Shown here: in pieces, positions 47,973 through 58,610 of the stretch
Layout: every line of letters starts with the position of its first letter
Numbering within the stretch: the first letter of the stretch is position 1
Assembly (NCBI GenBank): GCA_021399435.1
Contig: JAJTUP010000034.1
Coordinates: forward strand, 496,001-560,000
Length of the DNA: 64,000 bases
Direction of reading: 5' to 3'
DNA from: Diaporthe sp. PMI_573
Taxonomy: Eukaryota > Ascomycota > Sordariomycetes > Diaporthales > Diaporthaceae
The notes under the pieces: generated by a model
Told to the model about the DNA's origin: nothing
The model's database searches: none
What the model saw: only the letters and a program-made list of their open reading frames with translations
Made by a program: the position numbers and the translations under genes

Positions 47973-48604
47973 GGGCCGTGGGGAAAACCCGGCCCAAACC
48001 GTTCTGGGCGATCGCCCGCGTTGCGCAACAAGCTCACGTCGACCCTTTTTCACATGCTTTGATCAACCCCCAGCAGCTTACTCAAGTCCATGCACGCACG
48101 CACTGTACCTAGTCACTGTACCGTTTCTGGGGTAATGAGGTCACCTGGGGCTGACCTCTGCTGCTGGATGGGCAGAATTCAGAGGCAGACAAACGTACTC
48201 CGAGATCCCATCTTGTGAAACAGTCACGACGGCGACGATTCAGACATGAGAAGGCTTCTCGCGTGAAGAATGAAGTCTTGTTTTCTTATGCGGCCCTGAC
48301 CCTGGGCTATGACTGGTGGGCTGCACATAGCTGTACCAATTCCAATTGCAGTCGCCTTCCGGTGCCGGAAGAGACGAGACAGGCGAGGCTCTCAAGACCT
48401 TGGGAACGGCTACTAATGTGGAGCACCCTTGTTGGCTGCCGCTTGCCCTCAACCATCACCAACGACGAGGTAGATTGCGGTATTTGTATTTCTAGAACCG
48501 CTCGACAAACAGTATCTGGCTCACTCACATGAAGCAAGGAGAAACCCACCTTGGCACGCTTGTTGAGTGATCATAAGCTTCGACTCCCCTCCCAAGTTCA
48601 CACC

Positions 48605-49600
48605 ATGGCGAGCACTCCAGACGTGCCACTCCAGTCGCGGGTGGTTGACGACAAGTCCCCAAAATGTATCCCATTCAGTATGTGCCAGTTTCTATCCTTG
48701 GAAGCCCTGCCTCCGCGAAAGGAGCACAAGGCTGACAGCCCGGTAGTCCTCGAGCGCCTCAAGGCCCACCAGGCACAACAATCCGCCTCGGGCGGTAGCA
48801 GCGCTCCCAAGCCCTTCGTGATAGGCCTGAACGGCGTCCAGGGCGTGGGCAAGACGACTCTCGTCAAGGCCCTCGCCGAGACCCTGCAGCAGCGGGAGGG
48901 CCTGCAGACCATCGTCGTCAGCATAGACGACTTCTACCTCCGGCACCAGGACCAGCTGGACCTCGCCGCCGCCCACCCGGACAACGCCCTGGTGCAGGTG
49001 AGGGGCGAGCCGGCCACGCACGACACGGCGCTCATGCGCGAAGTCTTCACCTCGCTGGTCGCCTCCCGGCCCACCCTCATCCCGCAGTATGACAAGTCCG
49101 CCTTCAACGGGCTGGGCGACCGCTCGCCCCAGTCGGGCTGGATCCCCGTGAACCAGCCCGGCCAGCCCACCGTGCAGGTCGTGCTGCTCGAGGGGTGGTG
49201 CGTCGGCTTCAGGAGCGTCAGCCGCGACGAAGTCGAGGCCAAGTGGAGGGCCCCGAGCCGGACGCTGCACAGCCACAAGCTCGAGGACCTCTTCTTTGTC
49301 AACGACCAGCTGAATGAGTACGACGTCGTGACCGACCTGTTTGATGCCTTCATTCACATCGACGCCGAGGACACGCAGTATGTCTATGACTGGAGGCTGC
49401 AGCAGGAACAGCAGTTGAGGCACGAGAGGGGCTCCGGCATGACGGATGAGCAGGTAGTCAAGTTCGTGGACGCCTATTACCCAGCATATGAGCTGTTCTC
49501 GGACGCGGTTAGGAAAGGCATATTCGCGGGCCGCAAGGGTTGTCAGTTGCAGCTGATTGTGGGGAAGGACAGGAGTGTCGTTGACAGCTTGACCATCTGA
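48605..49600 (+). CDS. P-loop kinase, glycerate 3-kinase/Tda10-like
   Basis: Exons 48605-48677 and 48747-49600 give 308 residues. The frame is open through the 69-nt intron, but GTATGT, GCTGAC and GGTAG signals and the clean junction CIPFILERLKAHQ support splicing. The Walker A loop is GLNGVQGVGKTTLV, and SIDDFYLRHQDQLDLA follows with the acidic pair that binds Mg and substrate. VQVVLLEGWCVGFRSV and YVYDWRLQQEQQLR are the other family blocks. The family includes plant D-glycerate 3-kinase, which ends the photorespiratory pathway, and the yeast ATP-binding protein Tda10 (YGR205w), whose substrate is unsettled. Glycerate phosphorylation is therefore likely but unproven. The gene diverges from FOX2 across a shared 0.9-kb region. 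The ATG at MASTPDVPL follows a CACC context and is the first in frame. Confidence 0.9.
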   Translation: MASTPDVPLQSRVVDDKSPKCIPFSMCQFLSLEALPPRKEHKADSPVVLERLKAHQAQQSASGGSSAPKPFVIGLNGVQGVGKTTLVKALAETLQQREGLQTIVVSIDDFYLRHQDQLDLAAAHPDNALVQVRGEPATHDTALMREVFTSLVASRPTLIPQYDKSAFNGLGDRSPQSGWIPVNQPGQPTVQVVLLEGWCVGFRSVSRDEVEAKWRAPSRTLHSHKLEDLFFVNDQLNEYDVVTDLFDAFIHIDAEDTQYVYDWRLQQEQQLRHERGSGMTDEQVVKFVDAYYPAYELFSDAVRKGIFAGRKGCQLQLIVGKDRSVVDSLTI

Positions 49601-50011
49601 CCAGCGCGGGAATAGCTCGATGAGATTGTTCCCTGACAATGTTTCTACATATTCACCCTATTTCAGCATTTGGCCTCAAGTTTCTCAATCAGTATCCTTG
49701 AATGCAAAGGCAACATGCCTAAACATGTGTATCAAATATACCAGCAATCAAATTGGTATCATTGGGTGCTACCACATTATTCTCCTCCGGTCTATTACAA
49801 TGTGGTTGTTGCCTCTCATCACGTGGCTCAGCTTAAAGCGACCTGCCCTGCCCCATGGCGTCGCCCAGGCTTCACTATATTGTGCCGTGTGCATACAACC
49901 CTTCGCCAATCATGCCTGACAAAGGCCCAATAGAACTTCGTTACAGCAAGATACCCCTGCGCCACTGCGAAGCAAAGATGTGTAGAGTCTTGGGGAAGCC
50001 TGCCCTGCTCC
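49601..50011. other. Convergent intergenic
   Basis: These 411 bp between two stops contain both 3' UTRs. The stretch is slightly AT-rich near 49640-49800. No gene seen. Confidence 0.6.
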
Positions 50012-51685
50012 CTAGTCGCTGGGCCCGCCGCCCTTCAACATCGCACTGCTGTCATGCTTCAGCTTAGACAGCTTGCGATCTATGGCCTCCTTGTTGCGCC
50101 GCACTTCTTCCTCGCGCTCCGAGACCTCCTTCTCGTACTGCTCGACGATCTTGCGTTTGGCCTGGCGCGCCTCCTTCATCCCCGTCACAATGCTGCTGAA
50201 TCGTTCCAGAAACCAGTCGCCGCTGTCATCCCACTCACGCACGGACATGTGGGTGAAGAGTTGAGCCTGGGCATCCTCATCCTTGCTTCGATAGAACTCG
50301 AGGCGGTCGTCAAGGTTGTCAGCTGGAGGTTTGGCCGGAGAGGTTATCACCTGTCTGGTGGGATCATGATCAAAGGGTTCGTTCTGCAATTCCGCGAAGT
50401 TCATTTTGCGCAAAGCTTCCTCGTCGTAATCAATGTCACGAAGCCGCTTCTTGGGCGGAGACAACTTTGGGCCAAGAAGTGCCTGACGAATGGGGCTTCC
50501 CAGCAGGGCATCATCTTGTAATGTGACGGTTTTCTGTGGTTTCTGTGCCACTGCGGGTTTCGTAGGGTTGAGAACCATCGTCGCTTCATCAGCGACAGCG
50601 CGTTGCCGGACCGCCTTTGGGGTGTGCTCTTGTTCCTGGTCTGGAAACTCATCTCCCTGGGAATAGATGTCACTATCATCACTATCCCAGCCCAGAGCAG
50701 GGTTTCCCGCATTCTGAAAGTCAGTGGGACGCTGAGCGACCTGAGAAAGCTCTTTGGAAGGCTGGAAATATGGATTAGGTCTGAGAGCCTCTTGAGCACT
50801 GCTGTGCTTTTCAGGAGAAATCCGCCGGGATGGTTCCGTGGCAGAAGGTGATGGGTCAAAACGACGTGACTTCTTGGTCTCCGTTCCAGGAACAGGAAAT
50901 TTCGAGCGCAGGAAACGAGGGTCTCTCTGAGGCCGAGGACTCGACTCGTCTGTCGTGCTGCCAAAGGGGTTCTGCCGGAATCTGGGGGCGTCTGCTCTAG
51001 GGTTCGGCGCATGAGTTATCATGCTGGAGCTGAAGCCCTTCCCTTGAAGCGAAGGAACCACCAATTGACCATTCTGGTAATCAAAAACCGGGCCACTTTC
51101 AGAATTCCGGTGGGCGTTACGACCCCGTCGTGGAGGTTGACGTTTGTCGATGATGTCGGATCTGGAATCGTCGTCATCATATTCTCTCTTGTGAGCAGAA
51201 TATTGCGCTGAGGCTGGTCGGGCAGGTTCGCTCTCGGAAAACAGGGAGTGGATGTTGGACTGTTCCTCCCACTGCTCTCGCAGCCCGCCTTCGTCATGCG
51301 GCTCCTCCTTCAATCTCTCCCAGGCGTGACCAGCCCCCGGGCCATCGTCTCTTTGCCGCTCGATCAAGTCACTTGCCCGCGGTGGACCAAGAGAAAGCTG
51401 TGCATGGTCGCCCAGTCCCGATGGCTTGGAAACCTGCGCTGCGAAGTTGGCGCCGTCGGCGGCCGCCTGACGATCTAGGACAGGAATTATTGGCGACGCT
51501 GCGGGAACCGCTGTGTGGTTGAGTGTCTGGGTGAGGGGCGGACTATTTGGGGCATGGGGATTGATAGTCGCGCTCTCATGCTTCTGGATGAAGCTCTGCA
51601 TCTTCCTCTTCGCCGTGGGCACCATCATTGTGGCGGCGGCGTGAGGAATAGTGGCGGTGGATACAAGAGATTCCGTACGGCCCAT
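50012..51685 (-). CDS. ECM11: ECM11-domain protein, meiotic chromosome axis/synapsis
   Basis: This frame of 557 residues has no visible intron. The last 150 residues carry the ECM11 C-terminal domain: RDIDYDEEALRKMNFAELQNEPFDHDP, then FTHMSVREWDDSGDWFLERFSSIVTGMKEARQAKR, and a terminal coiled coil to the end. In yeast, Ecm11 with Gmc2 builds the central element of the synaptonemal complex and is SUMO-modified. The N-terminal 400 residues are hydrophilic and disordered, with many S/P, R/D and Q residues and a DSDDSDIYSQGDE acidic patch. The start is uncertain: ATGs at 51685 (MGRTES) and at 51628/51625 (MMVPTAKRKMQSF) are all possible, and the later pair begins at a basic motif that looks more like a family N terminus. 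It diverges from NBP35 across 661 bp. Confidence 0.82.
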   Translation of the reverse strand: MGRTESLVSTATIPHAAATMMVPTAKRKMQSFIQKHESATINPHAPNSPPLTQTLNHTAVPAASPIIPVLDRQAAADGANFAAQVSKPSGLGDHAQLSLGPPRASDLIERQRDDGPGAGHAWERLKEEPHDEGGLREQWEEQSNIHSLFSESEPARPASAQYSAHKREYDDDDSRSDIIDKRQPPRRGRNAHRNSESGPVFDYQNGQLVVPSLQGKGFSSSMITHAPNPRADAPRFRQNPFGSTTDESSPRPQRDPRFLRSKFPVPGTETKKSRRFDPSPSATEPSRRISPEKHSSAQEALRPNPYFQPSKELSQVAQRPTDFQNAGNPALGWDSDDSDIYSQGDEFPDQEQEHTPKAVRQRAVADEATMVLNPTKPAVAQKPQKTVTLQDDALLGSPIRQALLGPKLSPPKKRLRDIDYDEEALRKMNFAELQNEPFDHDPTRQVITSPAKPPADNLDDRLEFYRSKDEDAQAQLFTHMSVREWDDSGDWFLERFSSIVTGMKEARQAKRKIVEQYEKEVSEREEEVRRNKEAIDRKLSKLKHDSSAMLKGGGPSD

Positions 51686-52346
51686 GGATGGGAGAAGTGT
51701 AGATGTTCCCAAGCTTCACAACAAGTCTGCAATGCAGCGCATTGTGTACCGAGCCTCGTCAAGGCTCAAGTGTACGAAATGCTCTTCCAGCTCTCGGGGA
51801 AGACCCAGACAGGAGTTTGGAAAGGTTGGCGTGCTTGCCAGGCATCAATCGAGGTCCTGACTTTGTGATCATCAGGAAAGGCACGTCGTGGACGCGCTGC
51901 ATCGTGCCTTCCCAGGCGGTGGATCCTTGCCGCTGCAGGTGCAAGTGCATGGGCCAGGCACGACAAGCATAACGGCCTGTGACCCCACCCTGGCCTGGGA
52001 CTGCGGGAATGCAGCATCTATGTGGTGCCATATGACTTGATTTCGGACACTGTGAGGCATGAAAACCTGCTGCGTCTACCACTGACATGACTTGAGATAT
52101 TATTGTAGAGATCACTGGAACAGGAGATATTGTGATGAGCTGATCGCGAGGAACTACTACTGTACTGCCAGGCCAAACTGCCTAGACCCCGGCTCACATG
52201 GGACCGACTTCGGCAGCCGCCGCATTATCAATCAGCGGGCCGGACTGGGTGGGAAACCGCCGCTGAAGGACATATCTAGCCGATCCAAACTTCTCTGGAC
52301 CGTCCAGAAGGCTTCTCGCCCCAGTATCGCCATCGCACCCAGCACC
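51686..52346. other. Divergent promoter region ECM11 / NBP35
   Basis: These 661 bp lie between divergent starts. Short frames on both strands lack recognisable domains. No other feature supported. Confidence 0.55.
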
Positions 52347-53446
52347 ATGGCGCCCTCCCTAGAAGAGCCCGAAGACGTCCAAGACGTCCTCAAAAACCAT
52401 GCAAAGACGAAACCCTCATTAGTGGCCCCCGAACCAGAACACTGTCCCGGCCCCGAGTCCGAGACAGCAGGCACCGCAGACTCATGTGCCGGCTGCCCCA
52501 ACCAGAAGATATGCGCCTCCGCGCCCAAGGGGCCTGACCCAGACATACCTCTGATATCACAACGCCTGGCGGGCGTGAAGCATCGGGTGCTGGTCCTGAG
52601 CGGCAAGGGAGGGGTTGGCAGTGCGTGCCGTCCAGTCCAGTGCAATTTGTTGTCCCGTCCCACCGGCACACGCTGACCCAAGGCTCTCTAGAATCGACCT
52701 TTACAAGCTTACTCGCGCACGCATTCGCACTAAACCCCGACAGCACCATCGGCATCATGGACACGGATATCTGCGGGCCATCCATACCCAAGATGATGGG
52801 CGCCGAGAACGAGACAATACACATCAGCAATTCGGGCTGGTCGCCAGTGTGGGTCATGGATAATCTCGGGGTTATGAGCATACAGTTCATGCTGCCAAAC
52901 AAGGACGACGCGATCATATGGCGTGGCCCCAAGAAGAACGGCCTCATCAAGCAGTTCCTGAAGGATGTCGACTGGGGCGAGCTGGACCTGCTGCTGGTCG
53001 ACACGCCCCCTGGCACGAGCGACGAGCACCTCAGCGTCAACTCGTACCTGAAAGAAAGCGGCATCGACGGCGCCATCATCGTCACGACCCCAAACGAGGT
53101 ATCACTGCTGGACGTACGGAAGGAGATCGACTTTTGCCAGAAGGCGGGCATCAAGATACTGGGCCTGGTCGACAACATGGCAGGCTTCGTCTGCCCGAAA
53201 TGCACAAAGGAGAGTCAGGTGTTCGAGGCGACCTCGGGGGGCGGCAAGGCACTTTCAGAAGAGATCGGCATTACATATCTCGGCGCCGTGCCCCTTGACC
53301 CTCGCATTGGTATGGCTGGCGATTACGGAGAGAGCTACTTCGACTCGTTTCCCGACAGCCCGGCCTGCAAGGCGATCAAGAAGGTGGTGAGAGGGGTGGC
53401 CTCCCAGATAGCACTAGACTCCGAGAGCCTCTTCCCGGAGGATTAG
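52347..53446 (+). CDS. NBP35: NBP35 cytosolic Fe-S cluster assembly ATPase
   Basis: Nbp35 with Cfd1 is the scaffold on which cytosolic and nuclear [4Fe-4S] clusters are built. Exons 52347-52620 and 52692-53446 give 342 residues. The N-terminal ferredoxin-like motif has cysteines at 33, 47, 50 and 56 (C-X13-C-X2-C-X5-C), which separates Nbp35 from Cfd1. The deviant Walker A is GKGGVGKST at 86-94, and the intron splits its signature lysine codon (K92). [27 protein letters not shown] and the cluster-bridging FVCPKC motif follow. The C terminus runs to LFPED at the expected length. The upstream in-frame region has no earlier ATG. It converges on the GMF gene with 191 bp between stops. The family call is very secure. 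Confidence 0.96.
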
Positions 53447-53637
53447 ACCTCGACCAAGAAATAACCGCGTGATACCCCAATACCCTGCGCCTGGCGCATG
53501 ACTTGTCCCGCGAGAAGGGTCTATGGCGGAATCATTCGCACGTGTCTCGTGCCACCATCCCCTTCTTCCAGCACGGCAGGTCTCAGGCGGTCTTGCTTCC
53601 TGTCTGTCTCGACAATGTCCATAGAACTGATCACGGC

Positions 53638-54312
53638 TTAAGCGGCGCCGAGCTTCTCGGGAATCTCCTCCAGATCGTCAACAGAGTTGATGTCTATCAC
53701 CTTGTTGACCTCGGCCGTGTTCCGGAACAGCTCCTTTGCGCCGGCGTAGAGCATGCGGAGCTCGCTGTTGCAGGTGACGGGGAGGTAGAACAACAGCACG
53801 TAGGGGACGGACTGCCGTCCGGAGGACTTTGCATGGAAGCGTGTAAGTCAAATCACATCCTACCCATCCAGCCGGATATCATTGTAGGGTGTTCGTACCA
53901 AGGTCATTGGGTAGCTCAGGAGCACGAATCTGGGCGAGTGGTCCGGCAGGTCATCCCCGATTTCCTCGAGGCTCTTGTAAACGGTCTTTTCGTCGTCTTG
54001 CTTGATCTCCTTGCTCGCTTTATCGATCATGTCTGCGCCGGGGAACAACGTCAGCTTCCATCTCCTGCCCTACCACCGCCAGCTGCTGCAACTAGATAAC
54101 CCCACCATGGCGACGGGCTGGAGACGTACATACAGATGACGGCTTGGGCCTCGTTGGACCTCGAGGTCCCGAGCCGGAACTTCCGCAGGTGGTCCTTGGT
54201 CTCCTGGGAGAAGGTGTATAGCCTCGCTTCGGAGCTCTAGCAACGGCGCAGCTGGTCAGCCAGGGCGCGATTTGGAAAGTATGTTCTCGCGGGTTAAGAA
54301 AGTCCATACCAT
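53638..54312 (-). CDS. GMF1: GMF/Aim7-type ADF-homology protein
   Basis: Glia maturation factor proteins bind the Arp2/3 complex, remove actin branches and inhibit new branching. Exons are 54312-54310, 54236-54134, 54032-53899 and 53826-53638, giving 142 residues, the family size. Reading after splicing gives SSEARLYTFSQETKDHLRKFRLGTSRSNEAQ, then YMIDKASKEIKQDDEKTVY, DDLPDHSPRFVLLSYPMTL and SVPYVLLFYLPVTCNSELRMLYAGAKELF. The start codon stands alone: ATG is followed at once by a GTATGG donor and the next exon opens in phase 0 with AGC TCC GAA. No other ATG precedes the domain in frame. The body is very secure; the three-base first coding exon is the best explanation but needs RNA support. It shares a 441-bp divergent region with the molybdopterin-domain gene. 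Confidence 0.9.
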
Positions 54313-54753
54313 GATGTCTGGCTGGTCTATGCGCTGCAACAGTAGAGTCGTTGGTGATTTGCAGTGATCGGTGTCGATACCGGGTTTGATATGTCGGTCC
54401 AGGATGTTCAGTACCTTTGATGGGCTGAGGTTGAACTGTGGTAACAGCAAGCTTGCCTAGGTAGGTGGTTCAGACACCAGAACAACTCAGGAGCAAGGTC
54501 AGCCCCGCCTACCGCCGCCCCGCCCATTGGGACCCGGGGACGAGCCGAGAGCGGTGCCGGCCATCGGGGTCCACCACATTGAAGCTTCACAAGCGTCAAT
54601 GACGGAATCATCTCAGCAAATATCTCAGTACACAACACAACTGTGCTCGTCCAGGGGTTGCTGTCTTTTTTTGGCGAGCCATTGCCCTCTGATAATCCAA
54701 CTCTTGTGCACGTCTGGCACTGCAATTTTGAGCCTACATCGACGGTTTCCTTC
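54313..54753. other. Divergent promoter region, 441 bp
   Basis: This is a compact region between the GMF start and the molybdopterin-domain gene start. No other feature recognised. Confidence 0.6.
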
Positions 54754-56134
54754 ATGTTCTCCCGCGTCTCTCAGATTGCGCGTCACCTCTCTAGACCCGC
54801 TGCCCAATTCGCTTATTCCAGTACAACTGCTGCCGTCACGGCCGGAACACGCCCACAGATAAACATGTCGACAGCCGAACGGAACTTCGCGCGGACGATC
54901 CACACTGCGGCATGCCTCATCATCGGAGATGAGGTGCTTGGAGGCAAGGCATGTTTTATCCTGATTGACCCAGATTGGGCCGTCTCTGGCCTTCTAGCTG
55001 ACATGATGGATATGCTTTACGCAGACCAAAGATGTAAGTCATGTGTAGATAGCACCGTCTGGCAAATGCACTAAGTACTCGATATCAAGAGCAACTCGAA
55101 CTACATGGCAAATTTTTGTTTCTCGTTGGGCATTGTGAGTACTGCCTGTGTCCTCGTGCTCTGGGAAGCCAACTAAGTGTTGCTGGACAGCAACTCAAGA
55201 GGATTGAAGTCATAGAGGACGATGAGTCGGAGATCATCGAGGCTGTCCGCAGGATGAGTGAAAAATATGACTTTGTCGTAACCAGGTGAGGAGAGATGTT
55301 GAGCAAGGACACACTTGGACTTCCCAATGCCCGGAATCCGCATAGAAACTGCTGCTGACAAGACGACACGAAAGTGGTGGCATTGGGCCGACGTAAGACT
55401 CCTGCAGAGCATTGAGAAGACCTCCAGATTGCTAAACTCGGCGTAGGCATGACGATATCACCTATCAGTCCATAGCCAAAGCCTTCGGGCTTAAGATCAA
55501 GCTGTACGAGGAGGCATACCAGCGGATGAAGAAGCTGTCTCGGCCCCACTCCTCCCAACCAGCCTTCAACTGGGACGAGGACAGTCCCGCCAAGAAGGCG
55601 AAGCTCAGAATGGTCGAGTTGCCCACCGAGGACTCTATTCCTCTCGAGAAGCAGTTCCTCTTTCCGCGGGAAGACATGTGGGTGCCGGTTGCAGTAGTAA
55701 ACGGGAATGTTCATATCCTGCCGGGAGTACCTCGTCTATGTAAGTCGTATAACTGTATATATGTGTGCATTTGGCCTGCCACTGACGATAAAAACCGTCT
55801 CTCTCCAGTCGAAGGACTGCTGGACAGCTTGAAGCCGCATCTTCTACCACGTCTGGTTGACCCTGATGGCAAGGGAATCTATAGAGTGCTCATATCGACA
55901 CCAATGGCCGAGAGTGCCGTGGCCACCTACCTGACCGAGCTTGCGGCCAAGGTTGAGCCACAGGGCGTCAAGGTTGGATCTTATCCTCGATGGGAGAAGA
56001 AGAGAAACACAGTCACTCTGGTCGGCAAGGAGAGATCGTTCTTGGATAGCATCAAGGATGAGGTGGCTAAGAACGTCAATGGCCGGGTCGTGCAGGTCGA
56101 GGGCGAGGACGATGACTTGCCCGACGCCAGCTAA
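54754..56134 (+). CDS. Molybdopterin-binding (MoCF/MPTb) domain protein, seven exons
   Basis: This protein resembles the MPTb domain at the N terminus of FAD synthase FLAD1 and of CinA; in those proteins the domain is linked to FAD or nucleotide hydrolysis rather than molybdenum cofactor. Exons are 54754-54948, 55025-55033, 55090-55134, 55191-55285, 55375-55392, 55447-55739 and 55809-56134, giving 326 residues. Motifs after splicing are CLIIGDEVLGGK, FCFSLGIQLKRIEVIEDDESEI, DFVVTSGGIGPTHDDITYQSIA, VPVAVVNGNVHILPGVPRLFEG and RVLISTPMAESAVATYLTEL. The first 25 residues (MFSRVSQIARHLSRPAAQF) are basic and amphipathic, as for mitochondrial import. The second and fifth exons are only 9 and 18 nt, and the first intron appears to use a GC donor (AAG/GCATGT). 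No PAPS-reductase-like FAD-forming domain is present, so FAD synthesis is not expected from this protein alone. Confidence 0.87.
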
Positions 56135-58367
56135 ATAGAGACCGGGGTGGTCACTTAGAGACCCTCGGTTCATGCTGCAATGAACGTATATCGCCAAAGA
56201 GCTTGGCCGTGTGATTGTGCGATCTACCCGGCAGTCTATCGACATTTCCGTGGAGAGCCAGATATCGATCAACACGCACCGAATACGACGGTATCCACTT
56301 GATGTCCGAATACATGAGAGGATCCGAGACGGGGCGACAATGCGTCGGCACGGGTAATCATTTTGATGCCTTAGGTAAATGCCGGGATGATGCTTTCGGG
56401 GCTCTGACAAGTCGAGGGCCCGATCTGTTCAGCAACTGCCCCCACCTGAGTCGTCCCGGGCCCTGACCAGAGAGGGACCAGAGAGGGACCAGAGGGCCAG
56501 AACTGAGATCAGATACGGCATGTAGCAGTCATTGCTGTCCCTGCTGTTCCACCTATGGGAAATCAGATGTGGCACGGCACAGTGCAGCTCCTCTCGACGG
56601 GCTCTAGCTCGAACTGATGCCAGGGAAGTAGGTAGAGGCAGCAGATTTGGTGTCCGGCCCAAGAGCTTGGTCGCCGGAGCTCATCACAGTTTACGCCGGA
56701 CCCCTGCTGCGGATCAAACACCCTAGCACAACAAGCTTGAGGTATCCGTCGCTGAGACTTCCCGTTAGTGTACCCACTTTCTTCTAGAAAATTTGTCGCC
56801 CGTTGTGGGCGAGATTATCGACGGCCCCCAAGGTTTCCCAAAATGTCAGGCCCCACGGAGAGACGGGGTGGATGGGGCCAAATGACGGACCGTAGAAGCG
56901 TCGGTCTGACGGAAGATTTCCGATTCGAGTAGGGCAAAAGAAGATTTGTGGGAGCAGTTTTCAGATATTATCCTCAACAAAAGGTCGTGGACTTCGGTGA
57001 GCGTTTTCAAACAAAGAAATCGGCCCAGATCGAACGTCCCGCGATTACCAACATCCGAGCCTATCAGGAGGGCCACCATACCCAATCCTCCACGGTGGCA
57101 GCAGCGTTGGGCAGGCCTGCCCCGGGATATAGATACCGGTCTGAACAGCTACACAGTATGGGTGCCATGCGTTTTGCGCGGTCGCTAAACCGGTCTCGAG
57201 TCGTGGCCCGAGATGGCATGGAAATACCCAGCTGGGGGAGTTCCCACCGCAGCCGCGCGCCGGCCCACGATAGATTGGCTCTGGGTAGGAGCGGCCCAAG
57301 TCCAAGGTGGCCACGTCGGGACTGCGTGATGAAGCTGTGCTCCGATGCCACCCTCGATCACTTGGAAGCGAGGGGACTCGCTTGTTCTCCGAGGGCACGA
57401 ACGGTCTGGGTCGTTGACATGGCGGGGCGCTGTTAACAGTAAGAGAGCAGGCACCCCTGAGGGGAACTCTGCTAAGGGACACCCAGTTAAACCCCAATAT
57501 CAAACCAAACCTGAGGCGGCTAAGGATGAAGCTACGGGCACATCACCGAAGTTGCTTGCTCGCCGCGCGAACACCCCGGGGCCTGGGAGGTGTGGCCGGT
57601 GGTGGTTGTGGAAATGCAGACTAAGCCGTTTGGTCTCATCTCATTAAGATTGGGTGGGGTGGGGTGCGCTCTCTCCCCTGACTCCTGTTACCTGTTTGCG
57701 TACTGTACAATACAGCGAGTACTCAGTAGTTTGGTAGGCTACCCGATCTCGCCGTAGGCCACTTAGCGACAGCTTCGTCCGCTAGCATCCCGGCAGCCGT
57801 GGCCGGGGTGTCGGCTGTGGCAGACCGGTGTTGTTCCTTTCTCCGAAGGGGTCCCGGAGGCTGGCTGCTCCAGGAAAGTTGATGACATATCGATAATAGA
57901 GTGAGTCCATGTGAGGAGCAAGTATAATGCGCCAGGATCGCGGATTGGCCCGCCGCACGAGTGTAACTTGTGCTAGGCCATCTAACTGACGCCGTTGTGG
58001 TGTTTTCTGCCTCTCCGTATCCAGCTCGTGCATGCCGCAAGCTGCAACTAGCCATGCAGGAGCAAGACACTATCCTTGAAGACGGGCAGGCCGGCCACGT
58101 GGATGGGCTGGGCAGTGGATCTCAGACAGCCGCGAGTCTGCCTGTGACGGAGGGGAAGAAAGGACGAAGGTGTATTCTGGGTTGGCGGTTGTTGCGCAGG
58201 CAGCCCGAGCCTGTAATCGATCTCGAGGGATTTGGCACTCTAAACTTTGCTGAAGTCGAGGGACCAGCATGGCCCATGGTTCCATACAGGTACCTGGAGG
58301 AGGGCCGAGTCTCGTGTCAATTCGGCATTACCAGCCGAACGGCCGAGCACCAGCGCAGGGCATGGGA

Positions 58368-58412
58368 AGGGCAGGGCAGGGCAGGGCAGGGCTGGGCAGG
58401 GCAGGGCAGGGC
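58368..58412 (+). repeat. GGGCA tandem repeat
   Basis: About nine pentameric units with one GGGCT variant. The plus strand is strongly G-rich. Confidence 0.9.
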
Positions 58413-58562
58413 AATCTGGCCGTTGTGCATTGTGGACTCGGGCGACAATGAACCCCAGGAAGTTTTTCGTGGTGCTGGGCGACAGGTCCACATCACGATT
58501 GGCGGTGGTGAAATTGGCGTGTGTCCGCTCTCATTTCCATATCACGCAACCTGACCAGCCAG

Positions 58563-58610
58563 CCCGCCTGCCAGCCTGCCCGCCCGCCTGCCCGCCTGCC
58601 CGCCTGCCCA
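58563..58610 (+). repeat. CCTGCCCG tandem repeat
   Basis: Imperfect 8-bp C-rich units, 150 bp after the G-rich GGGCA repeat and partly complementary to it. Confidence 0.85.

Larger units (their letters stand above)
47718..48604. other. Divergent promoter region FOX2 / glycerate-kinase-like gene
   Basis: These 887 bp separate two divergent genes. The stretch contains the CCTCGG and CCGAGG motifs listed separately. No coding region seen. Confidence 0.6.

Noticed and set aside
48692..49639. 315-codon frame on the minus strand across the glycerate-kinase-like gene
   Set aside because: Antisense shadow; the plus strand carries the P-loop and all family motifs.
52390..53205. 271-codon minus-strand frame across NBP35
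   Set aside because: Antisense shadow of NBP35; it even crosses the NBP35 intron without its own signals.
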